Assembly: GCF_004217045.1 (NCBI RefSeq)
Contig: NZ_SGXM01000002.1
Coordinates: forward strand, 124,001-188,000
DNA from: Cupriavidus agavae
GTDB lineage: Bacteria; Pseudomonadota; Gammaproteobacteria; Burkholderiales; Burkholderiaceae
Direction: 5' to 3'
DNA: 64,000 nt
A program made the translations under genes and the position numbers. The notes beneath the pieces are model-generated. The model was given only the letters and a program-made list of their open reading frames with translations. It was not told the origin of the DNA and did no database searches. This document shows positions 52,149-60,750 of this stretch, piece by piece; position 1 is the stretch's first letter; each line of letters starts with the position of its first letter.

Positions 52149-52960
52149 ACCCCCCTGCGATAGTCCTTGGGCGCCATCCCCAGCATGCGCCTGAACATGG
52201 CGGAAAAGGCGCTGGGGCTCGCAAAGCCCAATTCGTCAGCGATGTAGTTGACTGGCGCGTCCGCCTCCAGCATCGTGAGTGCCCGGGCCAGGCGGACCTG
52301 CTGAACCCAGTGCCGATAGGTCATGCCCGTCTCCCTGATGAAGAGGCGGATCAGGGTGCGGCTGCTGGCGCCCACCCCTTCCGACCATTGCTCCATCGTG
52401 CGGGAGTCTCCCGGCGACGCCAGGATACGTTCGCAAATCGACACCAGGCGTCTGTCGCGCGGCCATGGAATTTCGATCGGCAGCGTCTGCGCGGTGCTGA
52501 GCTTGTGGAGGATCAGCGTGACGATGCTGCGGTTGCGTGCATCGTCGGGATACAGCATGGGCTGCTCCACCAGCGCGAGGATCAGCTCCCGCAGCAGCGC
52601 ATCCACCTCCACGACCTTGACGCGATCTCCAAACTGGCGCGCCGTTTCGCGGTCGATGTAGATCGTCCGGATCCGGGTCTCGGTGAGCATTGCCTGATCG
52701 TGGACGATGTCCGCCGGAATCCACAGGCCGCGCTGCGGCGGGATGAACCAGATGCCGTTGGCGCTTGCCACGCGCATGAGGCCCTTGCTGGCGTAGAGCA
52801 ACTGCCCCCGCGGGTGGCTGTGCGGCACGTTGTAGCTGCCCGCTTTCTTCTCGCTCGCAAAGGCGGTAATGACACGCGGGACTTCCTGATAGTCGTGGTA
52901 GTTATCGCTGCGACCTTCCGCGCTAGGGATGTCACTTTGGCGACGAATCTTGGCATTCAT
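52145..52960 (-). CDS. nimR: AraC-family regulator (NimR-like)
   Basis: A 271-residue regulator with an AraC-binding cupin-like N-terminus (NVPHSHPRGQLLYASKGLMRVASANGIWFIPPQRGLWIPA) and a C-terminal double HTH (YRHWVQQVRLARALTML; VNYIADELGFASPSAFSAMFRRMLGMAPKDYRRG). This cupin form, with HSHPRGQL and the PxxGLWIPA strand, is the NimR/YeaM type. It is divergent from a CynX/NimT-type transporter, exactly as nimR-nimT in E. coli, where NimR represses the 2-nitroimidazole exporter. Function by context is a good inference. Confidence 0.88.
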   Translation of the reverse strand: MNAKIRRQSDIPSAEGRSDNYHDYQEVPRVITAFASEKKAGSYNVPHSHPRGQLLYASKGLMRVASANGIWFIPPQRGLWIPADIVHDQAMLTETRIRTIYIDRETARQFGDRVKVVEVDALLRELILALVEQPMLYPDDARNRSIVTLILHKLSTAQTLPIEIPWPRDRRLVSICERILASPGDSRTMEQWSEGVGASSRTLIRLFIRETGMTYRHWVQQVRLARALTMLEADAPVNYIADELGFASPSAFSAMFRRMLGMAPKDYRRGV

Positions 52961-53042
52961 GCGGTTCTTGCTCTCTGGAAGCGCGCCTACGATCTGGTCA
53001 CGGAAAGCAAGCCCTCATCGGACCGTCTACAGGGAGAAGCCA

Positions 53043-54257
53043 GTGTTAGCCGAGATCGGACAGGAAAGACAGAAATCGAAGTCGCTCAGGGTATTTGCCG
53101 GCCTGGGGCTTTTCATCATGGCGTTGTCGTTGCGGCCGGGCATCGTGTCCATCGGTCCGCTGGTGCATGCGATTCAGGCGGAGTTTGGCATGAAACACGC
53201 GGAAGCCGCGTTGCTGACAGCGATTCCTGACATCTGCATGGCCGTCTTCGCCATTCTCGTGCCGACGCTCGCCCGCCGCATCGGCAGTGACCGGGTCGTG
53301 CTGATCTCGCTGGCGCTGCTCGGCGTGGCGCTGGTGCTGCGCGCATTCGCGGGATCCCCGTCCAGCCTGCTGCTGGCGACGTTGCTGGTCGGGATTGGCG
53401 TGGCGATGTCGGGGCCGCTGATCGGCGGCTGGATCAAGACCCATTTCGCAGGAGAAGCGGCACTTTTCATGGGCATCTATGCGGCGGGGCTCGGTGTAGG
53501 TGCCACGCTGGCCGCAATGGGCAGCGAAGCCATCGCGGTGGCCAGTGGCGGATGGCGGCTGGGCGTCGGCATCTGGGCGGTGGTCTGCGTGTTGGCCATC
53601 GTGAGCTGGAAGCGACTGACTTCGGCCTATCCGTCGACGCCCAACGTCACGCACGTCCGCGCCGCGCCAGCCCATTCGCCGCTGCGATCCGGCCGGGCCT
53701 GGCTGATTGCCGCGTACTTTGGCATCAATCAGTTCATCTGCTATGCATGCTTTGCGTGGGTGGGAGAAAGCAGCCGGGAATTGCATATCAATGCGTTGAG
53801 TTCCGGGGTCAACCTGGGGCTGTTCGCCGCGATGATCGCGCTCAGCAGTTTCCTCGGTGGCATGGTCACGAACAGGTCGCTGGATCGCCGGGCGTGGCTG
53901 GCATGGTCCGCGGTGCTGTCGGTCGGTGGCGCGGCATTGCTCTGGCTGTCTCCGGGAACCAGTGGTGCGCTTCCCGTGCTGGCCATTGCCGCAGGCCAGG
54001 GCGTGTGCTTCGCATTGGCCATGACGCTGCCGCTGGACAACACCGGCTCCCATCATGAAGCCAGCCAATGGACCGCGTTCATGCTGTTGATCGGCTACCT
54101 CGTCGCCGCAGCGGGGCCATTCGCGTTCGGCTTCCTTCGCGATGTCACGGGGACGTTTCGCGCATCATATGGCTTGCTGGTGGCCGCGGCGCTTGTCTTG
54201 CTGATACTCACGCCGTTGCTCAAGCCCCGCCTGCGGGACGCGCAGGGAACGGCATAG
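53043..54257 (+). CDS. nimT: MFS transporter of the CynX/NimT family
   Basis: A 404-residue twelve-helix transporter (LRVFAGLGLFIMALSLRPGIVSIGPLVHAI at the start; LARRIGSDRVVLISLALLG; SLRPG near the N-terminus is typical of the CynX/NimT branch). E. coli NimT exports 2-nitroimidazole and CynX handles cyanate. The start GTG at 53043 follows GGGAGAAGCCA; a longer frame overlaps the divergent AraC gene and lacks a ribosome site. The divergent NimR-like gene is the likely regulator. Confidence 0.88.
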   Translation: MLAEIGQERQKSKSLRVFAGLGLFIMALSLRPGIVSIGPLVHAIQAEFGMKHAEAALLTAIPDICMAVFAILVPTLARRIGSDRVVLISLALLGVALVLRAFAGSPSSLLLATLLVGIGVAMSGPLIGGWIKTHFAGEAALFMGIYAAGLGVGATLAAMGSEAIAVASGGWRLGVGIWAVVCVLAIVSWKRLTSAYPSTPNVTHVRAAPAHSPLRSGRAWLIAAYFGINQFICYACFAWVGESSRELHINALSSGVNLGLFAAMIALSSFLGGMVTNRSLDRRAWLAWSAVLSVGGAALLWLSPGTSGALPVLAIAAGQGVCFALAMTLPLDNTGSHHEASQWTAFMLLIGYLVAAAGPFAFGFLRDVTGTFRASYGLLVAAALVLLILTPLLKPRLRDAQGTA

Positions 54258-54280
54258 CGCGGGAGCGCATCGGCCAGGCA

Positions 54281-54311
54281 CGGGCGGCGTCACCAACTCC
54301 GGCGCCGCCCG
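54281..54311. terminator. Hairpin between nimT-like and repeat-protein genes
   Basis: CGGGCGGCG and CGCCGCCCG form a perfect 9-bp stem with a 13-base loop, between two convergent genes. No T-run; probably a bidirectional terminator. Confidence 0.5.
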
Positions 54312-54334
54312 ACCGTACTGCAGGCGGACAGGGA

Positions 54335-54670
54335 TTACTTCTTCGCGCCGTCGGTGTAAGGATCGGCCTTGCCAGACCTGGCACCGTCCAGATACGGGTC
54401 CGGCTTGCCGACCTTTGCGCCATCGGTGTACGGATCGACCTTCCGGGGAGCGAGGTCGGTGCGGGTGGATTTCCTGGCGCCACCGGAGTACGCATCGAAC
54501 TTCTTGTCGGACTTGGCACCGTCCAGGTACGGATCGGGCTTGCCGGTCTTGGCACCGTCGGTGTACGGATCGACCTTCTTGTAGGTGTTCTGGGCATGGG
54601 CCATCTGCGCAGCGCCAAAGGCGGCGAGCGCAACAACGGTCAGCGTCGATAGGGTCTTTTTCAGCATCAT
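54335..54670 (-). CDS. Small secreted DPYxDGAK-repeat protein
   Basis: A 111-residue protein with a Sec signal peptide (LSTLTVVALAAFGAAQMAHA) and a mature part made almost wholly of a 12-residue repeat, K-x-DPYxDGAKxG. Copies read VDPYTDGAK, PDPYLDGAK, FDAYSGGAR, VDPYTDGAK, PDPYLDGAR and ADPYTDGAK. Each copy has Asp/Tyr/Asp with Lys/Arg, suggesting a flexible, highly charged periplasmic chain that may bind cations or anionic polymers. I know of no characterised family, though like repeats occur in Burkholderiales. Start chosen at the first of tandem ATGs, after GAGATGAGG; ATG 54676 is possible. Confidence 0.85.
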   Translation of the reverse strand: MMLKKTLSTLTVVALAAFGAAQMAHAQNTYKKVDPYTDGAKTGKPDPYLDGAKSDKKFDAYSGGARKSTRTDLAPRKVDPYTDGAKVGKPDPYLDGARSGKADPYTDGAKK

Positions 54671-54985
54671 CCTCATCTCTTGGTTAGGGCCGAACAGTGG
54701 GCTCCGGCGGAAAGACATGTTTCCACGGGTCTCGCGTCGCCTGGCAAACTCACGTGCAGCATGACGCAGCCTTGTCTCCGTAAGCGAAGCGGAACCCGCT
54801 GCGGCATGACACCACGGGTTCCGCCGCCGAGCCATCAGACCGAGGCATATGCCGGGCCATACGAACCCATGATTGACCGGCACGCCGGTGCAGTATCCAC
54901 GCGGCAGACCAAACGTTCGTAGTGCCCGTTCATACCAAGGTATGTGTGACAGGCGGCCAGGGCTGGTCCATTGCGCCCGAATCCG
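54671..54985. other. No gene seen between the repeat protein and the amidase
   Basis: It must contain the leftward promoter of the repeat protein and the end of the amidase message. The open frames here lack domains and ribosome sites. Confidence 0.5.
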
Positions 54986-56413
54986 CTATCGAAGCGCAGC
55001 GGAAGCGCCCTGTCCAAGGCGGGGATCGATTGGGGATGGCGGCGTGCCGCGCGCCTCGATCGCCTTGCCTGCCAGCAGGCAAAGATCCTCGCGGAAATGG
55101 CTCGCGACAATCTGCACTCCCACCGGCACGGTGTCGATCAGGTTGGTCGATACAACCAGCCCCGGCAGACCCATTGCCGGCAAGGCACGCATCGTCAGTT
55201 GCGCTTCCCATACCCTGGCGAAGCCCTCCTCACCCTGCAGATCGAGCCCATCGGGGAATGGCAGTTCTCCGGACACTGGCAGCAGCAACACAGGATACCT
55301 CGCGAGGAAGAGCCGCCACTGCCGCATCAGCGTCGTACGGCGCACCAGCGAACTGTTGACGACATCGGCGGGCATGGCGCTGACCTTGTGGCGCACCCGT
55401 TCCACCACTGCGGCGGCACCGGGGTCGCCATCGCGGGCCACGGCATCGGCGAAGGCAGCGAAACCATCGCCGAGCCACAGGCGCTCCTGGACCTCGGCTG
55501 CGTCGCGGATCAGTGGCGTGTCATCGATCTCCTCCACGGTCCAGCCCGCGTCGACCAGCCGGCGGCCGGCATCGAGCATTGCGGCTTCCACCTCGGGGCT
55601 GACGGCCATGCCGCCCGGCCGCAGGCAGATGGCCGCGCGCAGCGGCACTTCCGGACCCGACAGCGGTGCGGGAACCCACCAGGGGTCCCGCACATCGGGT
55701 GCGGACAGCGCCATGAGTGCGGCTTCGAGGTCGGCCACGCTACGTGCCATCGGACCGGTTGCCGACATCAGTTGCGCCCCGATGGGACGTTCCGGCAAGG
55801 CCGCGTTGAAGGCCGGCACGCGGCCGAACGATGGCCGCAGTCCGTGAATGCCGCAGGCGTAGGCGGGGTAGCGGATGGACCCACCGATATCGGTACCCAG
55901 CCCGATACAGCCGATGCCCGCCGTCACCGCCGCCGCACCGCCGCCACTCGACCCGCCAGGCGTCAGCGCGGCATTGCGCGGATTCTGCGTCTTGCCGTGC
56001 ACGAGGTTGCTGGTGAACCAGCGCAGCGCAAAAGTGGGCGAATTGCTGCGCCCGAGCAGGACGGCGCCGGCCCGGGCCAGATTCTCCACGGCAGGGCTGC
56101 TCACCTTGGCGATCACGTCCTCCTGCAGGCGCGTGCCGTTGGTGGTGGCATATCCCGCATGGTCGGTGTTGATCTTGGTGGTGACAGGCACTCCCGCCAG
56201 CGGGCCAGGGTCCTCGCCTCGTGCAAGGGCCTGGTCGACCCCGGCCGCCTGCGCCATCACCCACTCGGGTCGATGGGCAACCACGGCATTGATCAACGGA
56301 TTGACTGCGTCGAGGCGTTGCAACGCGGAGGCAGCCACCTCGCTTGCGGATACTTCTCGGCTACGGACCAGCGCTGCCACTTCAGTGGCGCTCAGGCGCC
56401 AGAGTTCGTTCAT
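54986..56413 (-). CDS. Amidase signature family hydrolase
   Basis: A 475-residue amidase of the GatA/AtzE type. Catalytic Lys in PVTTKINTDHAG, cis-Ser in TPGGSSGGGAAAV and nucleophile Ser in GTDIGGSIRYPA form the Ser-Ser-Lys triad. No signal peptide; cytoplasmic. It follows a Rid-family gene by 15 bases, an operon type found in catabolism of ureides, hydantoins and other amides where Rid removes reactive enamines. The exact substrate is not deducible. Confidence 0.92.
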   Translation of the reverse strand: MNELWRLSATEVAALVRSREVSASEVAASALQRLDAVNPLINAVVAHRPEWVMAQAAGVDQALARGEDPGPLAGVPVTTKINTDHAGYATTNGTRLQEDVIAKVSSPAVENLARAGAVLLGRSNSPTFALRWFTSNLVHGKTQNPRNAALTPGGSSGGGAAAVTAGIGCIGLGTDIGGSIRYPAYACGIHGLRPSFGRVPAFNAALPERPIGAQLMSATGPMARSVADLEAALMALSAPDVRDPWWVPAPLSGPEVPLRAAICLRPGGMAVSPEVEAAMLDAGRRLVDAGWTVEEIDDTPLIRDAAEVQERLWLGDGFAAFADAVARDGDPGAAAVVERVRHKVSAMPADVVNSSLVRRTTLMRQWRLFLARYPVLLLPVSGELPFPDGLDLQGEEGFARVWEAQLTMRALPAMGLPGLVVSTNLIDTVPVGVQIVASHFREDLCLLAGKAIEARGTPPSPIDPRLGQGASAALR

Positions 56414-56428
56414 GATTGCGCTCCCCGG

Positions 56429-56893
56429 TCAGTGCAGTTCGACAATCAGTTCGATCTCCAGGCAGGCGTCGAGCGGAAGCTGCGTCACGCCGAACGCACT
56501 ACGCGCATGCCTGCCGCTCTCGCCAAATACCTCGACAAGGAATTCCGACGCGCCATTGGTCACCAGATGCTGGTCGGTGTAGCTGGGCGTGGAGTTGACG
56601 AGGCTCGTCAGCTTCACGACGCGCCGGACCAGATTCAGGTCATTGAGCTGGGCGTGCAGCGTGGCAAGCAGGTCGACCGCCACGGCCTGCGCGGCCTGGC
56701 GACCGTCCTGCGTCGTCAGCGTGTCTCCCAGCCGCCCGGTCCATACGGCCCCGCCCCGCTTGGCAAGGTGGCCAGAGAGATAGGCGAGCTGGCCGCTCTG
56801 GGTGCACATGGTATACGCCGCAGCAGGAGACGCGGCAGCGGGTAGCGTGATGCCGAGTGTCTTGAGGCGGGCGTAGATGTCGGGTCGGTCCAT
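56429..56893 (-). CDS. Rid (YjgF/YER057c/UK114) family protein
   Basis: A 154-residue Rid-fold protein (QSGQLAYLSGHLAKRGGAVWTGRLGDTLTTQDGRQAAQAVAVDLLATL; VVKLTSLVNSTPSYTDQHLVTNGASEFLVEVFG; SAFGVTQLPLDACLEIELIVEL). Longer than RidA itself, and the usual Arg of RidA (in the R-x-A-V/T segment) is HARSAFGV here, so it keeps an Arg close to the active site. Rid proteins hydrolyse enamines/imines to ketones. The ATG at 56893 follows AAGGAGACATT. First gene of an operon with the amidase. Confidence 0.88.
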   Translation of the reverse strand: MDRPDIYARLKTLGITLPAAASPAAAYTMCTQSGQLAYLSGHLAKRGGAVWTGRLGDTLTTQDGRQAAQAVAVDLLATLHAQLNDLNLVRRVVKLTSLVNSTPSYTDQHLVTNGASEFLVEVFGESGRHARSAFGVTQLPLDACLEIELIVELH

Positions 56894-57085
56894 AATGTCT
56901 CCTTGTTGGTGACTTGGACCATAGCGCTGCCCGCGCGGACCGCATTGCGGAGTACAGCAAGCGTTATCGGAAATGCACGGCGTCGCCCCCGGCACTCCGG
57001 CGTGGTACTGATGGCCAACTGTAAATCGGCACTCCCCTTCGCGCCGTGCCGTGAAGGCTTTACAACGGCCGGCGCCCCGCCAGAA

Positions 57086-57295
57086 CTATTGGCTGGTGGC
57101 GTCTTCGTCGCCCTCGCCTGCATTCGATTCATTGGCCGTCTTGCTGTCATCAGGCGGGGAATCGGGGCGCAGCAGTTCCGCGCCGCCAGAAACCTCGTCA
57201 TCTACCAGCCCGTTGCCTTCTCCACTGACCTTGATTTCCTGGGCTTCGGAATTGTCCGCGCCCGGCGCCGGCGTAGCGTTGTCCTTGGCTTTCAT
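57086..57295 (-). CDS. Small acidic protein, unknown
   Basis: A 69-residue hydrophilic protein with many Asp/Glu (SEAQEIKVSGEGNGLVDDE; SNAGEGDEDATSQ) and no signal peptide or hydrophobic core, so probably disordered. The ATG at 57295 has a perfect AAAGGAG upstream, which is the main reason to call it. An upstream ATG at 57320 has no ribosome site. Function unknown. Confidence 0.65.
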   Translation of the reverse strand: MKAKDNATPAPGADNSEAQEIKVSGEGNGLVDDEVSGGAELLRPDSPPDDSKTANESNAGEGDEDATSQ

Positions 57296-57522
57296 CGTCG
57301 CTCCTTTTACAGTCGTCATGACCCGTCCCATGCAAGAACCGCACCCAAGCGCCTCCCCCCGCAGACATCCGTTCATGCCGGGCTGGACGTGACATGACGG
57401 GATGGGCAGGTCATCCTGGCCCATCAGGTCGATACCTCGGCGGCCTGAGCCAGCGCGCTGCCCGCGTGGTCACGCGCTGCCTTGCGCGACACGTTTGCGA
57501 TGGCCCGGCACGGCAGTGGCAT

Positions 57523-57921
57523 TCAGCGGTTGGTCGCCTGAAAGGCAACCTGTCGCCAGACGTCAGCCTCGCGGCGCCAGACCTGCGTGGTCATCACGTC
57601 CATGTCGAGTCGCTGGCCAGTTGCCCGCATCTCGATCGACTGCAGCAGGCGCCCCACTGACACCACCATGTCGCCCTCTGCGCGCACCTCCAGGCTCTCG
57701 CGTACGGCGCTCAGGAACGTGATCTGGTCGCGCACCATCGCCAGGTAAGCCGGCTTGTCGTCGACCTTGCCGTTCGCATGAACGTGGATCACGTCATCGC
57801 TCACCAGCGCGTCGAGCGCTTGCACGTCTCCCGCCACCAATGCACGGCAGCGTTCGTCTTCGAGCCGGCCGATCTCCATCGCCACCGCAGCCGCCTTCAG
57901 GTCTTTCTCGCTCGCGTTCAT
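57523..57921 (-). CDS. SnoaL/DUF4440-like NTF2-fold protein
   Basis: A 132-residue cone-shaped NTF2-fold protein (DLKAAAVAMEIGRLEDERCRALVAGDVQALDALVSDDVIHVHANGKVDDKPAYLAMV). In this superfamily, small proteins act as isomerases, dehydratases or hydrolases on ring compounds or as simple binders. The ATG overlaps the stop of the preceding FAH-like gene (ATGA) and follows a GGAGGAGG-like ribosome site. Last gene of the E1-E2-VOC-FAH operon. Confidence 0.88.
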   Translation of the reverse strand: MNASEKDLKAAAVAMEIGRLEDERCRALVAGDVQALDALVSDDVIHVHANGKVDDKPAYLAMVRDQITFLSAVRESLEVRAEGDMVVSVGRLLQSIEMRATGQRLDMDVMTTQVWRREADVWRQVAFQATNR

Positions 57922-58784
57922 CGTGCCGCCTCCTCCGCCACCAGATTCTCGATCTCGCCAAGCCCGTCGATTTCCACGCGCACGCGGTCCCCGGCACGCA
58001 GCCACGAAGGCGGCTTGTGCGCCACGCCCACCCCGCCCGGCGTACCGGTCATCACCACGTCGCCCGGCTCCAGCGTCATTGCCGCCGACAGGTGTGCCAC
58101 CTGGTCGTAGCAGTCGAAGATCAGCTGTGCGGTGGTCGAGTCCTGGCGCTTCTCGCCGTTGACGAAGCAGCGGATACCCAGCTTGTGCGGGTCCGGCACC
58201 TCGTCGGCGGTGACGATCCACGGGCCGAACGGTGCGTGGGTGTCGAACGACTTGCCGAGCGTGAACTGCGACGTACGCAGTTGCCAGTCGCGCACGCTGA
58301 CGTCGTTCGACACGCAATAGCCGAAGATCACGTCACGGGCGTGGTCGCGGCTGACATGCTTGCAGCGGCTGCCGATCACGAAAGCCAGCTCGGCTTCGTA
58401 GTCGAGCTGCGAGGAGACACGCGGACGCTCGATCGGGGCGTAGGGTCCGGTGGCGGCGGTCGGCATCTTGGCGAACCAGAGCTGCTCGGCCGGCTTCGCC
58501 ATGCCAGACTCGGCCACGTGGTCGGCATAGTTGAGCCCGATTGCCATGATCTTGCCGGGACGCGGGATCGGCGCCAGCAGTGTGACGGTAGCCAGCGACG
58601 CGTCCACGCGGCCACTGGCGGCCAGCGCTTCCAGCCGGTCGCGCCACGTGGGGAACGCCTCGATCAGGCCGATCATGTCGCGCGGCGCGTCGGGCAGGGC
58701 CGCGTCGATCTGGACGATGCCTCCCTGCACGACGAGACCAAGATGGGTAGTGCCCGCGGGGCTCTTGTAGGTGGCGAGTTTCAT
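57918..58784 (-). CDS. Fumarylacetoacetate hydrolase-family protein
   Basis: A 288-residue FAH-fold enzyme. N-terminal half with GLVVQGGIVQIDAALPD, then the metal-binding FAH core: IMAIGLNYADHVAESG, DYEAELAFVIGSRC (metal Glu/Asp), SNDVSVRDWQ, KSFDTHAPFGPWI and GDVVMTGTPGGVGVAHKPP. Family members hydrolyse beta-diketones, hydrate 2-oxo-dienoates or act as oxaloacetate decarboxylases. Close to the 2-hydroxyhepta-2,4-diene-dioate or ureidoglycolate-lyase-like type. Positioned after a ring-cleavage-like VOC gene, so acting on a meta-cleavage product is a fair inference. Confidence 0.92.
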   Translation of the reverse strand: MKLATYKSPAGTTHLGLVVQGGIVQIDAALPDAPRDMIGLIEAFPTWRDRLEALAASGRVDASLATVTLLAPIPRPGKIMAIGLNYADHVAESGMAKPAEQLWFAKMPTAATGPYAPIERPRVSSQLDYEAELAFVIGSRCKHVSRDHARDVIFGYCVSNDVSVRDWQLRTSQFTLGKSFDTHAPFGPWIVTADEVPDPHKLGIRCFVNGEKRQDSTTAQLIFDCYDQVAHLSAAMTLEPGDVVMTGTPGGVGVAHKPPSWLRAGDRVRVEIDGLGEIENLVAEEAAR

Positions 58785-58810
58785 CGATGTGTTTCCCTGT
58801 ATGCGTGTCG

Positions 58811-59389
58811 TTACTGCGGACCCTTCTGCACGGCGGCGCGGGCCGCGCCGAGCGCGCACAGCTCCGCGTCGCTGGCGCCGGCCTCCCACATTGCCACCAT
58901 CGCATCGGGATCGAACTCGATGCCCATGATGTTGTTCGCGAACGTCTCGGTCTGGAAGAAGTTCGAGCATTCCGCCGGATCGGCGTAGTTGTCGACCTGC
59001 AACTCGATGTTGTTGCCTTCGGGATCGCGGTAGTACAGCGAGGTGGTCGGCCCGTGGTTGATGCACCAGACCGGCAGGATGTTTCCTTCCTTCAGCCGCT
59101 TGTACGTACCTAGCAGTTCTCCCACCGAGTGGTAGCTATAGGCAACGTGATGGACGCCGGCCGCCTCGGGCTGCTTGTCCGGGATGCCGGGCATGTTGAA
59201 GAACGCCAGGCGATGGTGCTCGTCGTCATAGGTGATGAAGGTCAGCACGCTGTCCTCGAACACCAGCCGGGCCTGGAAGACCGCCAGGTACCAGGCGACG
59301 GTCTCGGCCCGCCGCGCGCAGCGGTACACGAGGTGAGCCATCTTGAACGGTACGACGCGGTCGGATTGCGCCGCTTGCAGGGTGGTCAT
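58811..59389 (-). CDS. VOC-fold, extradiol-dioxygenase-like protein
   Basis: A 192-residue single-metal VOC protein. The three metal ligands are visible: His in KMAHLVYRC, His in GVHHVAYSY and Glu in GNNIELQVD; the surrounding HGPTTSLYYRDPEGN is typical of catechol/biphenyl-diol extradiol dioxygenases of the type with two betaalphabetabetabeta units. A catalytic His is less sure. It could cleave a catechol or a similar ring, giving substrate to the FAH-like enzyme encoded next. Starts 33 bases after the E2 gene. Confidence 0.86.
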   Translation of the reverse strand: MTTLQAAQSDRVVPFKMAHLVYRCARRAETVAWYLAVFQARLVFEDSVLTFITYDDEHHRLAFFNMPGIPDKQPEAAGVHHVAYSYHSVGELLGTYKRLKEGNILPVWCINHGPTTSLYYRDPEGNNIELQVDNYADPAECSNFFQTETFANNIMGIEFDPDAMVAMWEAGASDAELCALGAARAAVQKGPQ

Positions 59390-59422
59390 GGTGAGTCTCC
59401 TTGAATGTTGTGCAGGCCGCCG

Positions 59423-60733
59423 TCAGAGCAGTACACGGCGGAAATCGGCGAGCAGGCCGGCAAGATGGGCGAGGAAGCGGCCAGCCTCGGCGCCATCCAC
59501 CGCACGGTGGTCCCACGAGAGCGACAGCGGCAGTTGCAGCCGCGGCTGAAACGCACTGCCGTCCCACACCGGCTGCATGGCGGCCTTCCCGACGCCCAGG
59601 ATCGCCACCTCCGGCGCGTTGATGATCGGCGTGAAATGCGAACCGCCGATACCGCCGAGCGACGAGATCGAGAAGCAACCGCCCTGCATCTGCTCCGGCT
59701 TGAGCTGCCCGGCGCGCGCCGCGGCAGCCAGCGCGGCCATTTCAGCGGCGATCGCGAGCACGCCCTTCGTGTCGGCGTCGCGGATCACCGGCACGACCAG
59801 TCCGTTGGGCGTGTCCGCGGCGAACCCGATATGGACGTAATGCTTGCGGATCACGTCCTGCCCGTCGAGGCTCACGTTGAACTGCGGGAACGCGCGCAGC
59901 GCGGCGGCGGCCGCGCGCACCAGGAACGCCAGCAGCGTGACCCGCGCGGCATCGGGGCCGGCCTTGCCGTTCAGTGCGACACGCAGCGCTTCGAGATCCG
60001 AGATATCCGCCTGGTCGAAGTTGGTGACGTGTGGGATACGCACCCAGTTGCGATGCAGATTTGCCCCCGAGATCCGTCGGACGCGCGACAGCGCCTGGCG
60101 CTCCACCGCGCCAAAACGCGCGAAATCGACCCTGGGCCAGGGCAGCAGGTCAAGCTCGCCACCAGACGCCGGCGTGGCGGCCGGCAGTCGCGACACCAGC
60201 GCCCGGGCGTGAGCCAGCACATCGGCCCGCAGCACCCGCCCCTTGGGACCGCTCGGCTGCACCTCGGACAGCGTCACGCCCAGTTCGCGGGCCAGCTTGC
60301 GAACCGAAGGACCGGCATGCGAGACCCCACCGCCCGGCGCCGTGTGCGCCACGACGACTGCCGGAGGCCGGGCGTCGGCGGCTTCCGCTGCCGGACGGAC
60401 CGGAGCAGCCACCGGAGCGGCCACGAGGGCCTCCGCCTGGGGCGGCTCGGCATCGGGCGCGGGTGCGGGTGCGGAGATGGCCGCGCCCACCCCCGGTACT
60501 TCGCCGAACTCGATCCGCGCAATCGGCGTGCCCTTCGAAACGAGGTCGCCCGGCTTCAGCAACACTTCGCGGATGGTGCCGGCGCGCTCGCTGGGCACGT
60601 CCAGCGTTGCCTTGTCGGATTCGAGCGTGATGATGGGCTGTTCCGCCAGCACGGCGTCGCCGGCACGGATCAGCACTTCGATCACCGGGATCTGGCTGTA
60701 GTCCCCGATGTCGGGGATGTTGAGAGTCTGCAT
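59423..60733 (-). CDS. Dihydrolipoamide acyltransferase (E2) of a second pyruvate-dehydrogenase-type complex
   Basis: A 436-residue E2. N-terminal lipoyl domain with lipoyl-Lys in TLESDKATLDV, Ala/Pro linker (EVPGVGAAISAPAPAPDAEPPQ), peripheral-subunit-binding domain (PSVRKLARELGVTLSEVQPSGPKGRVLRADV), and catalytic domain ending SLSWDHRAVDGAEAGRFL with the HxxxDG motif. One lipoyl domain, fewer than in E. coli AceF. The start at 60733 begins the lipoyl domain as usual; ATGs at 60757 and 60763 overlap the E1 stop. It follows the E1 gene by 17 bases. No E3 gene in the window. Confidence 0.91.
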   Translation of the reverse strand: MQTLNIPDIGDYSQIPVIEVLIRAGDAVLAEQPIITLESDKATLDVPSERAGTIREVLLKPGDLVSKGTPIARIEFGEVPGVGAAISAPAPAPDAEPPQAEALVAAPVAAPVRPAAEAADARPPAVVVAHTAPGGGVSHAGPSVRKLARELGVTLSEVQPSGPKGRVLRADVLAHARALVSRLPAATPASGGELDLLPWPRVDFARFGAVERQALSRVRRISGANLHRNWVRIPHVTNFDQADISDLEALRVALNGKAGPDAARVTLLAFLVRAAAAALRAFPQFNVSLDGQDVIRKHYVHIGFAADTPNGLVVPVIRDADTKGVLAIAAEMAALAAAARAGQLKPEQMQGGCFSISSLGGIGGSHFTPIINAPEVAILGVGKAAMQPVWDGSAFQPRLQLPLSLSWDHRAVDGAEAGRFLAHLAGLLADFRRVLL

Positions 60734-60750
60734 GGATTCGTTCTTCAGGA

